Origin: Lutibacter sp.
GTDB taxonomy: Bacteria; Bacteroidota; Bacteroidia; Flavobacteriales; Flavobacteriaceae
Assembly (NCBI RefSeq): GCF_021647475.1
Contig: NZ_JAKIUR010000089.1
Location: 1 to 6,836, forward strand
Reading direction: 5' to 3'
DNA length: 6,836 nucleotides
The notes under the pieces were generated by a model. The model saw only the letters and a program-made list of their open reading frames with translations. It searched no databases and was not told the DNA's origin. A program made the translations under genes and the position numbers. Of the stretch, positions 1 to 5,702 are shown piece by piece (within the stretch, counting starts at the first letter, position 1; each line of letters opens with the position of its first letter).

Positions 1-77
1 AAATAGGCTTTACAAACATCATCATTTGGTAGTTCTTTTATAAAGTTTAGTATATCTTGCCCTTTAAATTGTTCCAT
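1..77 (-). CDS. IS1595-family-like transposase, N-terminal fragment (cut by window edge)
   Basis: The gene reads leftwards from an ATG at 77-75 and runs off the window after 25 codons. The visible residues are MEQFKGQDILNFIKELPNDD followed by VCKAY. An opening of the form F-K-G-Q-x-x-L-x-F, then a short acidic stretch and C-K-x-Y-L, is what I recall for IS1595/ISXO2-like transposases. There it precedes an 'IKW' motif, a zinc ribbon and a DDE-type catalytic domain. None of these domains is inside the window, so catalytic integrity cannot be judged. The start codon is embedded in the 3' arm of a hairpin (77-98), and a candidate promoter lies at 97-128. Its base composition matches its neighbours. 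Another small-transposase family remains possible. Confidence 0.55.
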   Translation of the reverse strand, partial: MEQFKGQDILNFIKELPNDDVCKAY

Positions 78-98
78 ATCTCTTTGTTTAAAGAGATA
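77..98 (-). repeat. Perfect 9-bp hairpin overlapping the transposase start codon
   Basis: On the plus strand TATCTCTTT (77-85) and AAAGAGATA (90-98) are exact reverse complements around a 4-nt loop. On the minus-strand mRNA the 3' arm covers the ribosome-binding region and the A of the ATG. A transcript starting near 88-91 would lack most of the 5' arm and could not fold this way, whereas read-through RNA from the exonuclease operon would carry both arms. IS10 and IS50 are known to protect their transposase genes from external transcription with that design. Its use here is inference. Confidence 0.55.
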
Positions 99-128
99 AA
101 TATACGGTAACTAAATGACTAACTCAAA
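97..128 (-). promoter_or_regulatory. Candidate -33/-7 promoter of the transposase
   Basis: Reading the minus strand, TTTG at 128-125 is followed after 20 nt by TATATTTA at 104-97, seven of eight matches to the Bacteroidota -7 box TAnnTTTG. Transcription would start near 88-91, leaving a leader of only about 11-14 nt before the ATG at 77. The last base of the -7 box deviates from consensus, so this is a candidate rather than a firm call. Confidence 0.4.
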
Positions 129-148
129 TTGATTATTCATATGATGAG

Positions 149-169
149 ATTCTGAAATAAATTCAGAAT
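149..169. repeat. Short palindromic repeat unit (ATTCTGAA hairpin)
   Basis: ATTCTGAA (149-156) and TTCAGAAT (162-169) are exact reverse complements around a 5-nt loop, flanked by GACGAG. Read on the minus strand it is the 'GTCATTCTGAAT...TTCAGAATCTCA' type of dispersed unit that I recall from Bacteroidota genomes. It lies 32 bp after the exonuclease stop codon but has no following T-run, so it is a poor intrinsic terminator. It may still block 3' exonucleases on the mRNA. Confidence 0.5.
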
Positions 170-200
170 GACGAGTCAAGACTTTTTTGACAGCTTCTTT

Positions 201-863
201 TTATAGCAACCCTTTTCGATTTGAAGCTCTAAACAAATCAGAATAATGTAAATTACGTTGTTGTTTTAATTTTGATATAATCTTTAAAAATAATAGTGCC
301 GTTATAAAAGCATCGCCAGAGGCGGTATGTCTGTCGTGTTTTGGTATTTTAAATTCATCGGATAATACATCTAAATTAAAATGTTTGTCTTTTTTGCCTT
401 CTAGTTTTTTATATAATATTCCAGTATCAATAAATTTATTTTTTAATTTAGGAATATTCATTCGTTTTAAAGCCATATTTATCATTTCAATATCAAAAGC
501 TGCATGATGGGCAACTAATACTGCATTTCCAATAAAGGTTATAAATTTCTCAATAGCGTTTGATTCCTCTATTTTATTTAATTTTCCTTCTTTTAAAATA
601 CCATGAATTTTTACTGTTTCAGCACTAAAATTGTTTTGTTTTACATAAATTTCAAATGTTTTTGAAATATCAATAGTATTATCAAAAACAGAAACAGCAC
701 CAATAGATAAAATCCTATTGATTTTAGTATTTAACCCTGTGGTTTCTGTATCAAAAATAACAAACCGTGTATTTTCAATGTTTTTTGATTGTTTTTGTTT
801 GAATTGGGTTAGATATTCTTTCCAAAAGTTTGGATAATTATTATGTTTAAATAGTGAAATCAT
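201..863 (-). CDS. DEDDh-family 3'-5' exonuclease (DnaQ / Pol III epsilon-like)
   Basis: A 220-residue protein with the complete DEDDh exonuclease fold signature. Exo I is FDTETTG with D38 and E40, Exo II is VAHHAAFD with D124, and Exo III is HTASGDA with H179 and D184. These residues bind the two metal ions that hydrolyse DNA or RNA from the 3' end. Residues 1-30 form a short basic helical lead-in; there is no BRCT, GIY-YIG or polymerase domain. It is therefore a stand-alone DnaQ-like nuclease and not necessarily the replicative proofreading subunit. The start ATG (863-861) shares one base with the stop of the DUF294 gene upstream (TAATG), implying translational coupling and a joint function. 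This pairing is one I recognise from other bacteria, but the substrate is unknown. Family certain; biological role uncertain. Confidence 0.9.
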   Translation of the reverse strand: MISLFKHNNYPNFWKEYLTQFKQKQSKNIENTRFVIFDTETTGLNTKINRILSIGAVSVFDNTIDISKTFEIYVKQNNFSAETVKIHGILKEGKLNKIEESNAIEKFITFIGNAVLVAHHAAFDIEMINMALKRMNIPKLKNKFIDTGILYKKLEGKKDKHFNLDVLSDEFKIPKHDRHTASGDAFITALLFLKIISKLKQQRNLHYSDLFRASNRKGLL

Positions 864-2782
864 TACATCATTTGGGCTAAGTTATAACGAATTTTCACTA
901 ACTCTTGTATGTTTTTTATAGTTGAAAAACAACCTTTTAATTTTAATTTTTCAGATTTATTTAAATTATTTAAGTCTAAATATCTACCATTATCGTTATG
1001 TTTAATTCCTTGTGTTGTTCTATAACGAAGTAATATTTTAAAGGAATCAATACATGATAAATATACATTTTTGTTTTGTGGCTCAACTTCTATTAGTTTT
1101 TGAAACCTTGCAATAGTGTTATTTACATCTTTTATATGATGAGATAAAGTAAGTAGCCTAGCAGCATCAATTAATGGCATTAATGCTCTACTTTTTAAAT
1201 CGAACTGATCTTTATTCTCCCCATTTTGTTCAACCAAAAATTGTCTAAAAAAACCGAGTGGCGGTGGATTTTCCATGGCATTTCTTCCTAAAAAATTTAG
1301 AAATATTTCATAATTAGTGATAGATTTAAATATGCTTTCAGATATTTTTTGCACTAAATTTGTATCGCCATAAACAAGGGTATAATCAAAAAATATAGTA
1401 CACATCATTACTGCTTTTTCTGTAGGTTTTGTAATCCAAGTATTAAATTGATTTTCCCATTCATCTAAGGATAAACACCATTTTGGATTTTTAGCCATCA
1501 TATCGGCAGGACAATATTCATATCCAATAAAGTGAAGTTTATCATTTATTTTTTTTGCGAGTTTTAAAAAATAAGCTTTTGTTTTAGAGTAATCTTCCTC
1601 ATTTACATTTTCAAAAACTAGTGCATTATCTTGGTCTGTAATTAATAATTGTTCGTGTCTGCCTTGGCTACCTAAAGCTAGCCAGCTAAATTTTACAGGT
1701 GGATCTGATTTCATTTCGGTTAAAGAAAATGCGATAGCTTTAACAGTTAAGGCATCATTAATTTCTGAAATAACGTTTAATATAAAAATTAAAGGAACTT
1801 TTTGCTCTATATATCCTTTTAGTAACTCGTAAGATTTATTTTTAATATATCGAAGTGTATTTATATTTTTTGCTCGTTTTAATTCTTTTATTAAAACGGA
1901 AGGATTGTTGCCATGTAAAACAACGATGTCATGCTCAGATAAAACTCCAATTAATTCTGTATTTGGAGTGCCATCTTTGGTAATACATAAATGGGTTATT
2001 TTATGCCTTAGCATGGCAATTTGAGCTTCGGTTGTGGTTATTTTTTCATGAGAAGTTATAACTGGAGAAGACATAACATCAGCCACTTTGTTTTGAATTG
2101 AAAATAGTCCTGTTGCAATTTTTAATCGTAAATCTTTATCCGTAATAATTCCAATTGGATTTTTGTTTTCAACTATTAATATTGAACCTACTCTTTTATC
2201 ACACATAATATCTGCAGCATTTTTAACACTAGTATTTTTTGAGCAGGTTATAGGATGTTTGCTGTATTTTATAGTTTGAATATCTGCTAAATCTGATTGA
2301 TTTAATTGTAACATTTCTTCATTCGCAAAAAGATGTCCATTATTGTTTTTTGCATATGGAGATCTAATATTTGTAGAAAAACTAGCGATTAAAAATTTGT
2401 TTGCTTTGTCATTTGTTTTAATAATTTCTTTTAGTAATTGAATAGGAATTGCGTATAAAATAGATTCTTCGTTTGCTTTAGCATTTAATAAATAATTATC
2501 TCCTTGTATTAAGGCTCTTAATCCAAAAATATCTCCTTCATCACAAATATCTACTAATATTTGCTCGTTATCCATAGCTCTATATAAACCAATAGCACCA
2601 TCTTTAACTACGTAAAAGTTTTCATGTGGATTTTGGTCTTGTTCAAAAATAAATTTTTCTTTTTCAAAATAGGTAACCTTTATGTTTGATGAAATTAATA
2701 GTAGTTGATCTTTTTCTAAAATATCAAAAGGAGGAAAATTTTTTAAAAAATCATAAATGCGTTCGGCAATTGTATTTTTCAT
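863..2782 (-). CDS. cNMP-binding / CBS-pair / DUF294 nucleotidyltransferase-like regulatory protein
   Basis: A 639-residue soluble protein with four modules. An N-terminal cyclic-nucleotide-binding-like beta-roll (about 20-115) is followed by two CBS motifs (about 172-228 and 233-290) that in other proteins bind adenine nucleotides. A DUF294 putative nucleotidyltransferase domain (about 310-455) carries L-G-S-Q-G-R-H-E-Q at 370-378 and T-D-Q-D-N at 382-386. A DUF294 C-terminal helical domain (about 460-630) includes PPPLGFFRQF and DLKSRALMPLIDAARLL. G371/S372 and D383/D385 match the GS...DxD metal-binding pattern of GlnD-like nucleotidyltransferases, so the enzyme may be active, but no substrate is established for the family. 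The cNMP module lacks the usual arginine of the phosphate-binding cassette (GDIFGLRALIQGDNYLLNAKA, 83-103), which argues against cAMP binding. First gene of an operon with the downstream exonuclease (TAATG overlap). No clean -33/-7 promoter is visible at 2783-2875; 2810-2817 (TAAATTTA) is a weak -7 candidate. Confidence 0.9.
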   Translation of the reverse strand: MKNTIAERIYDFLKNFPPFDILEKDQLLLISSNIKVTYFEKEKFIFEQDQNPHENFYVVKDGAIGLYRAMDNEQILVDICDEGDIFGLRALIQGDNYLLNAKANEESILYAIPIQLLKEIIKTNDKANKFLIASFSTNIRSPYAKNNNGHLFANEEMLQLNQSDLADIQTIKYSKHPITCSKNTSVKNAADIMCDKRVGSILIVENKNPIGIITDKDLRLKIATGLFSIQNKVADVMSSPVITSHEKITTTEAQIAMLRHKITHLCITKDGTPNTELIGVLSEHDIVVLHGNNPSVLIKELKRAKNINTLRYIKNKSYELLKGYIEQKVPLIFILNVISEINDALTVKAIAFSLTEMKSDPPVKFSWLALGSQGRHEQLLITDQDNALVFENVNEEDYSKTKAYFLKLAKKINDKLHFIGYEYCPADMMAKNPKWCLSLDEWENQFNTWITKPTEKAVMMCTIFFDYTLVYGDTNLVQKISESIFKSITNYEIFLNFLGRNAMENPPPLGFFRQFLVEQNGENKDQFDLKSRALMPLIDAARLLTLSHHIKDVNNTIARFQKLIEVEPQNKNVYLSCIDSFKILLRYRTTQGIKHNDNGRYLDLNNLNKSEKLKLKGCFSTIKNIQELVKIRYNLAQMM

Positions 2783-2875
2783 AAAGAATTGTTAATAAGT
2801 TCTAATTAATAAATTTACAAAAAAATGTTGAGATATTTGCTGATGAGGATTTATGGAATTTAAATTATAAGGTAT

Positions 2876-2912
2876 AAAAAAACCTCATTAAAATTTTTAC
2901 ATTAATGAGGTT
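2876..2912 (-). terminator. Intrinsic terminator of the M42-plsC operon
   Basis: Read on the minus strand, AACCTCATTAA (2912-2902) and TTAATGAGGTT (2891-2881) form a perfect 11-bp stem with a 10-nt loop. A run of T completes it, counting the two closing stem bases through to 2876. It begins 9 bp after the acyltransferase stop codon. It separates the M42-plsC operon from the DUF294-exonuclease operon, which therefore needs its own promoter in 2783-2875. Confidence 0.9.
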
Positions 2913-2921
2913 ATAATGTTT

Positions 2922-3680
2922 TTAGCTAATTTTATTCCAATCTTTTCTAAACCTAATTAATTCCTTATCAATAACTTCTTTAGATTTTTTAATTAATTCT
3001 TCAGGATTATCTCCGTAAATAGGAGCTAAGTAGCTTATTTTAACTTCCGTTCTCCATTTGCCAAAGCAACGAATAAAATGAGGTAAAAAAGTATCATCGC
3101 CAATCCAAGCATCGCTTAAATATTTATAATCAATGGCAATGGGTATAACAGGTACTTTAAGTTGTGCTGCTAGTTTAAAAGCACCAGGTTTAAAAGCAAT
3201 GGTAGTTGGCTCAATATGTGTGGTTCCTTCAGGAGTGTTTAAAATTGAAAATCCATTTTTTAAAATAGCTTGTGTTTTCTTCAATGTGTTTTGTCTACTT
3301 ATTTTTTCTTCTCGATTTACAAAAACAACTCCAGTAGTTTTACAAACAGCTCCAATTAAAGGCCATGAAGCAACTTCAATTTTAGCAATAGGATAGGCTA
3401 AAATATTTTGTAATATTACAATAGGATCAAAATAACTTCTATGATTTGAAATTATTAAACCCGATTCAGTGGGGACTTTACCATAGGTAATTATGCTACT
3501 TCCTAATATAACTAGTAAATTTCTAATAATAAATCGTCTGTAAAGTATGCCTCTTTTTAATTTTTTATCATCAAATTTAATAAACAAATTAGTAAATAAC
3601 AACCAGCCAAAAATGGTGGAAGTCATTAAGGCAAATAATAAAAGCCTAGTTATACCTAAAAGGGATTTTACTATTTTCAT
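2922..3680 (-). CDS. plsC: 1-acyl-sn-glycerol-3-phosphate acyltransferase (PlsC/AGPAT family)
   Basis: A 252-residue membrane-associated acyltransferase that would move a fatty acyl group onto the sn-2 position of lysophosphatidic acid to make phosphatidic acid. The diagnostic HX4D motif is N79-H80-R-S-Y-F-D85. Motif II is GVVFVNRE (117-124), motif III is P150-E-G-T153, and motif IV is VPVIPIAI (176-183). Residues 5-33 form a hydrophobic N-terminal anchor, and 53-66 may be a second membrane-associated helix. Two residues before PEGT are N148-T149, where many homologues have F or I. Length is normal for the family. The start ATG (3680-3678) overlaps the M42 peptidase stop by one base (TAATG), so translation is probably coupled. 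The terminator at 2876-2912 follows directly. Bacteroidota often carry several PlsC paralogues, and acyl transfer to another lipid such as an aminolipid is possible. Confidence 0.88.
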   Translation of the reverse strand: MKIVKSLLGITRLLLFALMTSTIFGWLLFTNLFIKFDDKKLKRGILYRRFIIRNLLVILGSSIITYGKVPTESGLIISNHRSYFDPIVILQNILAYPIAKIEVASWPLIGAVCKTTGVVFVNREEKISRQNTLKKTQAILKNGFSILNTPEGTTHIEPTTIAFKPGAFKLAAQLKVPVIPIAIDYKYLSDAWIGDDTFLPHFIRCFGKWRTEVKISYLAPIYGDNPEELIKKSKEVIDKELIRFRKDWNKIS

Positions 3681-4771
3681 TAATCAAAATAGCTAAAAGT
3701 TTCGTTTCCTTTAATTTTTAATAAGGATTCATAAATAAGTTTAATCACATTTTCAACATCATCTTTATGAACCATTTCAACCGTGGTATGCATATAACGC
3801 AATGCCAATGAAATTAATGCAGAAGGTACACCGCCATTGCTATAAGCAAAAGCATCCGTGTCTGTTCCGGTAGCTCTAGATGATGCTAAACGTTGGAAAG
3901 GTATTTTTTTAGTTTCCGCCGTTTTAACTATTAATTCTCTTAATTTATTTTGTACCGCAGGTGCATAACTAATTACAGGTCCATCGCCACTTTTTGTTTC
4001 ACCTTCTTTCTTTTTATCAATCATTGGTGTGCTAGTATCGTGGCAAACATCAGTAACAATTGCAATATTTGGTTTAATGGTTTGGGTAATCATTTCGGCA
4101 CCACGCAATCCAATTTCTTCTTGTACCGAGTTGGTAATATATAAGCCAAAAGGTAATTTTACCTTATTTTCTTTTAATAAACGAGCAACTTCAGCAATCA
4201 TAAATCCACCCATTCTATTATCTAAAGCTCTACAAACAAAATTAGTTTTATTCAAAATAAAAAATTCATCAGGATACGTAATTACACAACCCACATGAAC
4301 TCCTAATTTTTCAACTTCTTCTTTAGTTTTACAACCACAATCAATAAAAATATTTTCTAATTTAGGAGTTTCTTCCTTTCCTTTTAATCTTGTATGAATT
4401 GCTGGCCATCCAAAAACACCTTTAACAATGCCTTTTTTAGTATGAATATTTACGATTTTTGATGGAGCAATTAAGTGGTCGCTACCACCATTTCTAATCA
4501 CGTAAATAATTCCTTCAGGCGTAATATAATTCACATACCACGAAATTTCATCTGCGTGACCTTCAATAACTACTTTAAACTTAGCATCCGGATTTATAAC
4601 CCCAACCGCAGTGCCGTAACTATCCGTTATAAAAGTATCAACATAAGGCTTAAGGTAATTCATCCAAATTTTTTGACCTTCTTGTTCATAGCCAGTAGGA
4701 GCAGCATTATTTAGGTATTTCTCTAAAAAAGAAATTGATTTTTTGTTAAGTATCGATTTTGATTTGTTCAT
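3680..4771 (-). CDS. M42-family metallo-aminopeptidase
   Basis: A cytosolic di-zinc (or cobalt) aminopeptidase of the M42 family (PepA/FrvX/TET-like), which usually assembles into large tetrahedral complexes and trims peptides from the N-terminus. All expected metal and catalytic residues are present: GHADE (H72, D74), ALDNRMGG (D184), SVQEEIGLRGA (E218 general base, E219 ligand), TDVCHD (D241) and VEMVHKDD (H335). The GTDTDAFAYSNGGVPSALI region (302-320) is also typical. The frame stays open to an ATG at 4813, but I place the start at 4771. A strong -33/-7 promoter at 4790-4819 lies inside the extra stretch, the extra 14 residues do not resemble the family, and the protein from MNKSKSILNK onward has the normal length (363 residues). 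It is first in an operon with plsC (one-base TAATG overlap); I see no metabolic link between the two. Confidence 0.92.
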   Translation of the reverse strand: MNKSKSILNKKSISFLEKYLNNAAPTGYEQEGQKIWMNYLKPYVDTFITDSYGTAVGVINPDAKFKVVIEGHADEISWYVNYITPEGIIYVIRNGGSDHLIAPSKIVNIHTKKGIVKGVFGWPAIHTRLKGKEETPKLENIFIDCGCKTKEEVEKLGVHVGCVITYPDEFFILNKTNFVCRALDNRMGGFMIAEVARLLKENKVKLPFGLYITNSVQEEIGLRGAEMITQTIKPNIAIVTDVCHDTSTPMIDKKKEGETKSGDGPVISYAPAVQNKLRELIVKTAETKKIPFQRLASSRATGTDTDAFAYSNGGVPSALISLALRYMHTTVEMVHKDDVENVIKLIYESLLKIKGNETFSYFD

Positions 4772-4789
4772 GGTATATTTAATTTGCAC

Positions 4790-4819
4790 CAAAAATACGG
4801 ATGTTTTATACATTACAAA
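4790..4819 (-). promoter_or_regulatory. -33/-7 promoter of the M42-plsC operon
   Basis: On the minus strand TTTG (4819-4816) is followed by an 18-nt spacer and TATTTTTG (4797-4790), a full match to TAnnTTTG. Transcription should begin about 5-8 nt further on, near 4782-4785. That gives a leader of only about 11-14 nt before the ATG at 4771 and no room for the upstream ATG at 4813. No Shine-Dalgarno sequence is present, which is usual in this phylum. Confidence 0.8.
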
Positions 4820-4830
4820 AATATTTATTT

Positions 4831-4914
4831 GGGTGTTCCCTTGTAGGTCGTGCTATCCGTTATATCTTTTTTTTGTGAAATCAAAAAAAAGGATGCCACT
4901 ACTATCACTAACAC
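4831..4914. repeat. Palindromic dispersed-type element with terminal inverted repeats
   Basis: The unit opens with GGGTGTTCCC and closes near CACTAACAC; GTGTT (4833-4837) and AACAC (4910-4914) form inverted termini. At its centre CTTTTTTTTG (4866-4875) and CAAAAAAAAG (4882-4891) are exact reverse complements around a 6-nt loop. The arrangement GGGCGTT...TCCGCTATATCTTTT-loop-AAAAGGAT...CTAACGC is one I recall as a common intergenic repeat in Bacteroidota. This copy would be a slightly decayed version. It lies between the divergent M42 and DUF4294 genes, just upstream of the M42 promoter. No ORF, so non-autonomous if mobile. Confidence 0.5.
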
Positions 4915-4923
4915 GGTTAAACA

Positions 4924-5297
4924 TTTGTCATATTGAGCTTAGTGATGAAGTAATTTTTCACTTGATACAATCCGTCATAGCGAGGAGCGATAGCAACGTG
5001 GCTATCTCATGAATTCAACTCAAAACAATAGAGATTGCCACGTTGTATTCACAAAAACGTCATAACTAGCCTCATTTTTCTGAGGCATGGTTATCTCATT
5101 GTAAATAGATTTAATTGAACAGATTGCCACGGTTTTTTCAAAACCTTGTAATGACAGAATTAATTCGTCATTGCAAACGTAGTGAAGCAATTTTTTCCTT
5201 AGAATCTAACTCATCCTAGCAAAGGAGGCACAACTGTGGCAATTTTTGCATAGAAACCACGCTTTCCCTTTTTTATAGCAATTATGCAATGTCTAAC
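4924..5297. repeat. Composite REP-like repeat, copy A (expanded)
   Basis: This copy aligns in three blocks with copy B at 5354-5600. Block 1 is 4951-5040 against 5391-5480 (84 of 90 identical). Block 2 is 5122-5201 against 5473-5552 (69 of 80 identical). Block 3 is 5252-5290 against 5554-5592 (39 of 39 identical). A further short match, TTTGTCATATTGAGCTT at 4924, precedes block 1. The copy is built from inverted units. CAACGTGGCTATCTC (4994-5008) pairs with GAGATTGCCACGTTG (5031-5045) at 14 of 15 positions, and TTGTAATGAC (5146-5155) pairs with GTCATTGCAA (5168-5177). Relative to copy B it carries about 89 extra bases flanked by AGATTGCCACG direct repeats (5032-5042 and 5121-5131), and about 50 extra bases at 5202-5251. 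No coding capacity. The GTCATTGCGAGG...GCAATCT style matches REP-like repeats that I recall as common in Bacteroidota. Confidence 0.75.
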
Positions 5298-5326
5298 CTA
5301 ACCCATTTTTAAAATGGGTTAGGTTA
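5294..5326. repeat. 33-bp perfect palindrome
   Basis: TAACCTAACCCATTTT (5294-5309) and AAAATGGGTTAGGTTA (5311-5326) are exact reverse complements around a single T. The arm begins inside the final 'taacc' shared by both repeat copies. On the plus strand it is followed by TTATTTTCC, a weak T-tract, so it could act as a terminator, but no plus-strand gene lies upstream to need one. It is more likely part of the repeat cluster or a cruciform-forming site. Confidence 0.8.
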
Positions 5327-5353
5327 TTATTTTCCATTTAGTCTAATTAAAAG

Positions 5354-5600
5354 TTTGTTATACTGAGCTTGTCAAAGTATATAATTAAAGTAATCTTTCA
5401 CTTGATACAATCCGTCATAGCGAGGAGCAATAGCAACGTGGCTATCTCATGAATTCAACTCAAAATAACAAAGATTGCTACGGTTTTTCCAAAACCTCGC
5501 AATGACAAAATCAACTCGTCATTGCGAATGCAGTGAAGCAATCTTTTCCTTAAAGAAACCACGCTTTCCCTTTTTTATAGCAATTATGCAATATATAACC
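5354..5600. repeat. Composite REP-like repeat, copy B (compact)
   Basis: This is the shorter partner of the repeat at 4924-5297, in direct orientation with blocks 302-440 bp away. It opens with TTTGTTATACTGAGCTT (5354-5370). GTCATAGCGAGG (5414-5425) pairs with CCTCGCAATGAC (5495-5506) at 11 of 12 positions, enclosing most of the unit in one long hairpin. A second hairpin pairs TCGCAATGAC (5497-5506) with GTCATTGCGA (5518-5527) perfectly; the two folds are alternatives because they share an arm. The last 39 bases of shared sequence (5554-5592) are identical to copy A. An open frame crosses this repeat and joins the DUF4294 frame, but I regard it as untranslated here. Confidence 0.75.
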
Positions 5601-5646
5601 AGTTTTACACAACGAAGTAATCATTTTTTAAACTATAAAATAGTTA

Positions 5647-5675
5647 TTTATAAAATTAAAATATATGTAACTTTG
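5647..5675 (+). promoter_or_regulatory. Promoter of the DUF4294 gene
   Basis: TAACTTTG (5668-5675) is a full match to the Bacteroidota -7 box TAnnTTTG. The -33 region is weak: TTTA at 5647-5650 with a 17-nt spacer is the best candidate. Initiation near 5681-5683 would give a leader of about 20 nt before the TTG at 5703, with AGG at 5691-5693 as a possible weak ribosome contact. The promoter sits about 70 bp beyond repeat copy B. Confidence 0.6.
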
Positions 5676-5702
5676 CTACCTTATATATATAGGTACAATA
5701 AA

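Larger units (their letters stand above)
1..128 (-). mobile_element. 5' end of an insertion sequence, probably IS1595 (ISXO2-like) family
   Basis: The left edge cuts through an IS. What is visible is the beginning of a minus-strand transposase gene (1-77) plus its upstream control region (78-128). The family call rests only on the first 25 residues of the protein. The terminal inverted repeat and target duplication cannot be defined because the other end is outside the window. The outer end should lie between about 105 and 148; I set 128 because the candidate -33 box ends there. The element sits about 75 bp past the end of the exonuclease gene, in non-coding DNA, so it disrupts no gene that I can see. 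Family assignment is moderate; the boundary is a guess. Confidence 0.5.

Noticed and set aside
149..169. Intrinsic terminator for the exonuclease operon
   Set aside because: The stem is AT-rich and no T-run follows on the minus strand, so I keep it only as a palindromic repeat.
3133..3396. Plus-strand open frame of 87 codons
   Set aside because: It lies entirely antisense to the conserved PlsC motifs; no promoter, ribosome site or recognisable protein family.
3950..4714. Three plus-strand open frames opposite the M42 gene (3950-4144, 4029-4298, 4475-4714)
   Set aside because: They are shadows of the M42 coding sequence, overlap each other, and have low-complexity, unrecognisable translations.
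4743..5012. Plus-strand open frame of 89 codons
   Set aside because: It spans the M42 promoter, the palindromic element and repeat copy A; its end is repeat sequence and nothing resembles a protein.
4924..5600. Possible CRISPR array from the repeated blocks
   Set aside because: There are only two copies, far longer than CRISPR repeats, without regular spacers, and internally palindromic; no cas gene nearby.
5586..5702. ATG at 5586 as the DUF4294 start
   Set aside because: It lies in the repeat and upstream of the -7 box at 5668-5675, and would place about 39 residues before the signal peptide.
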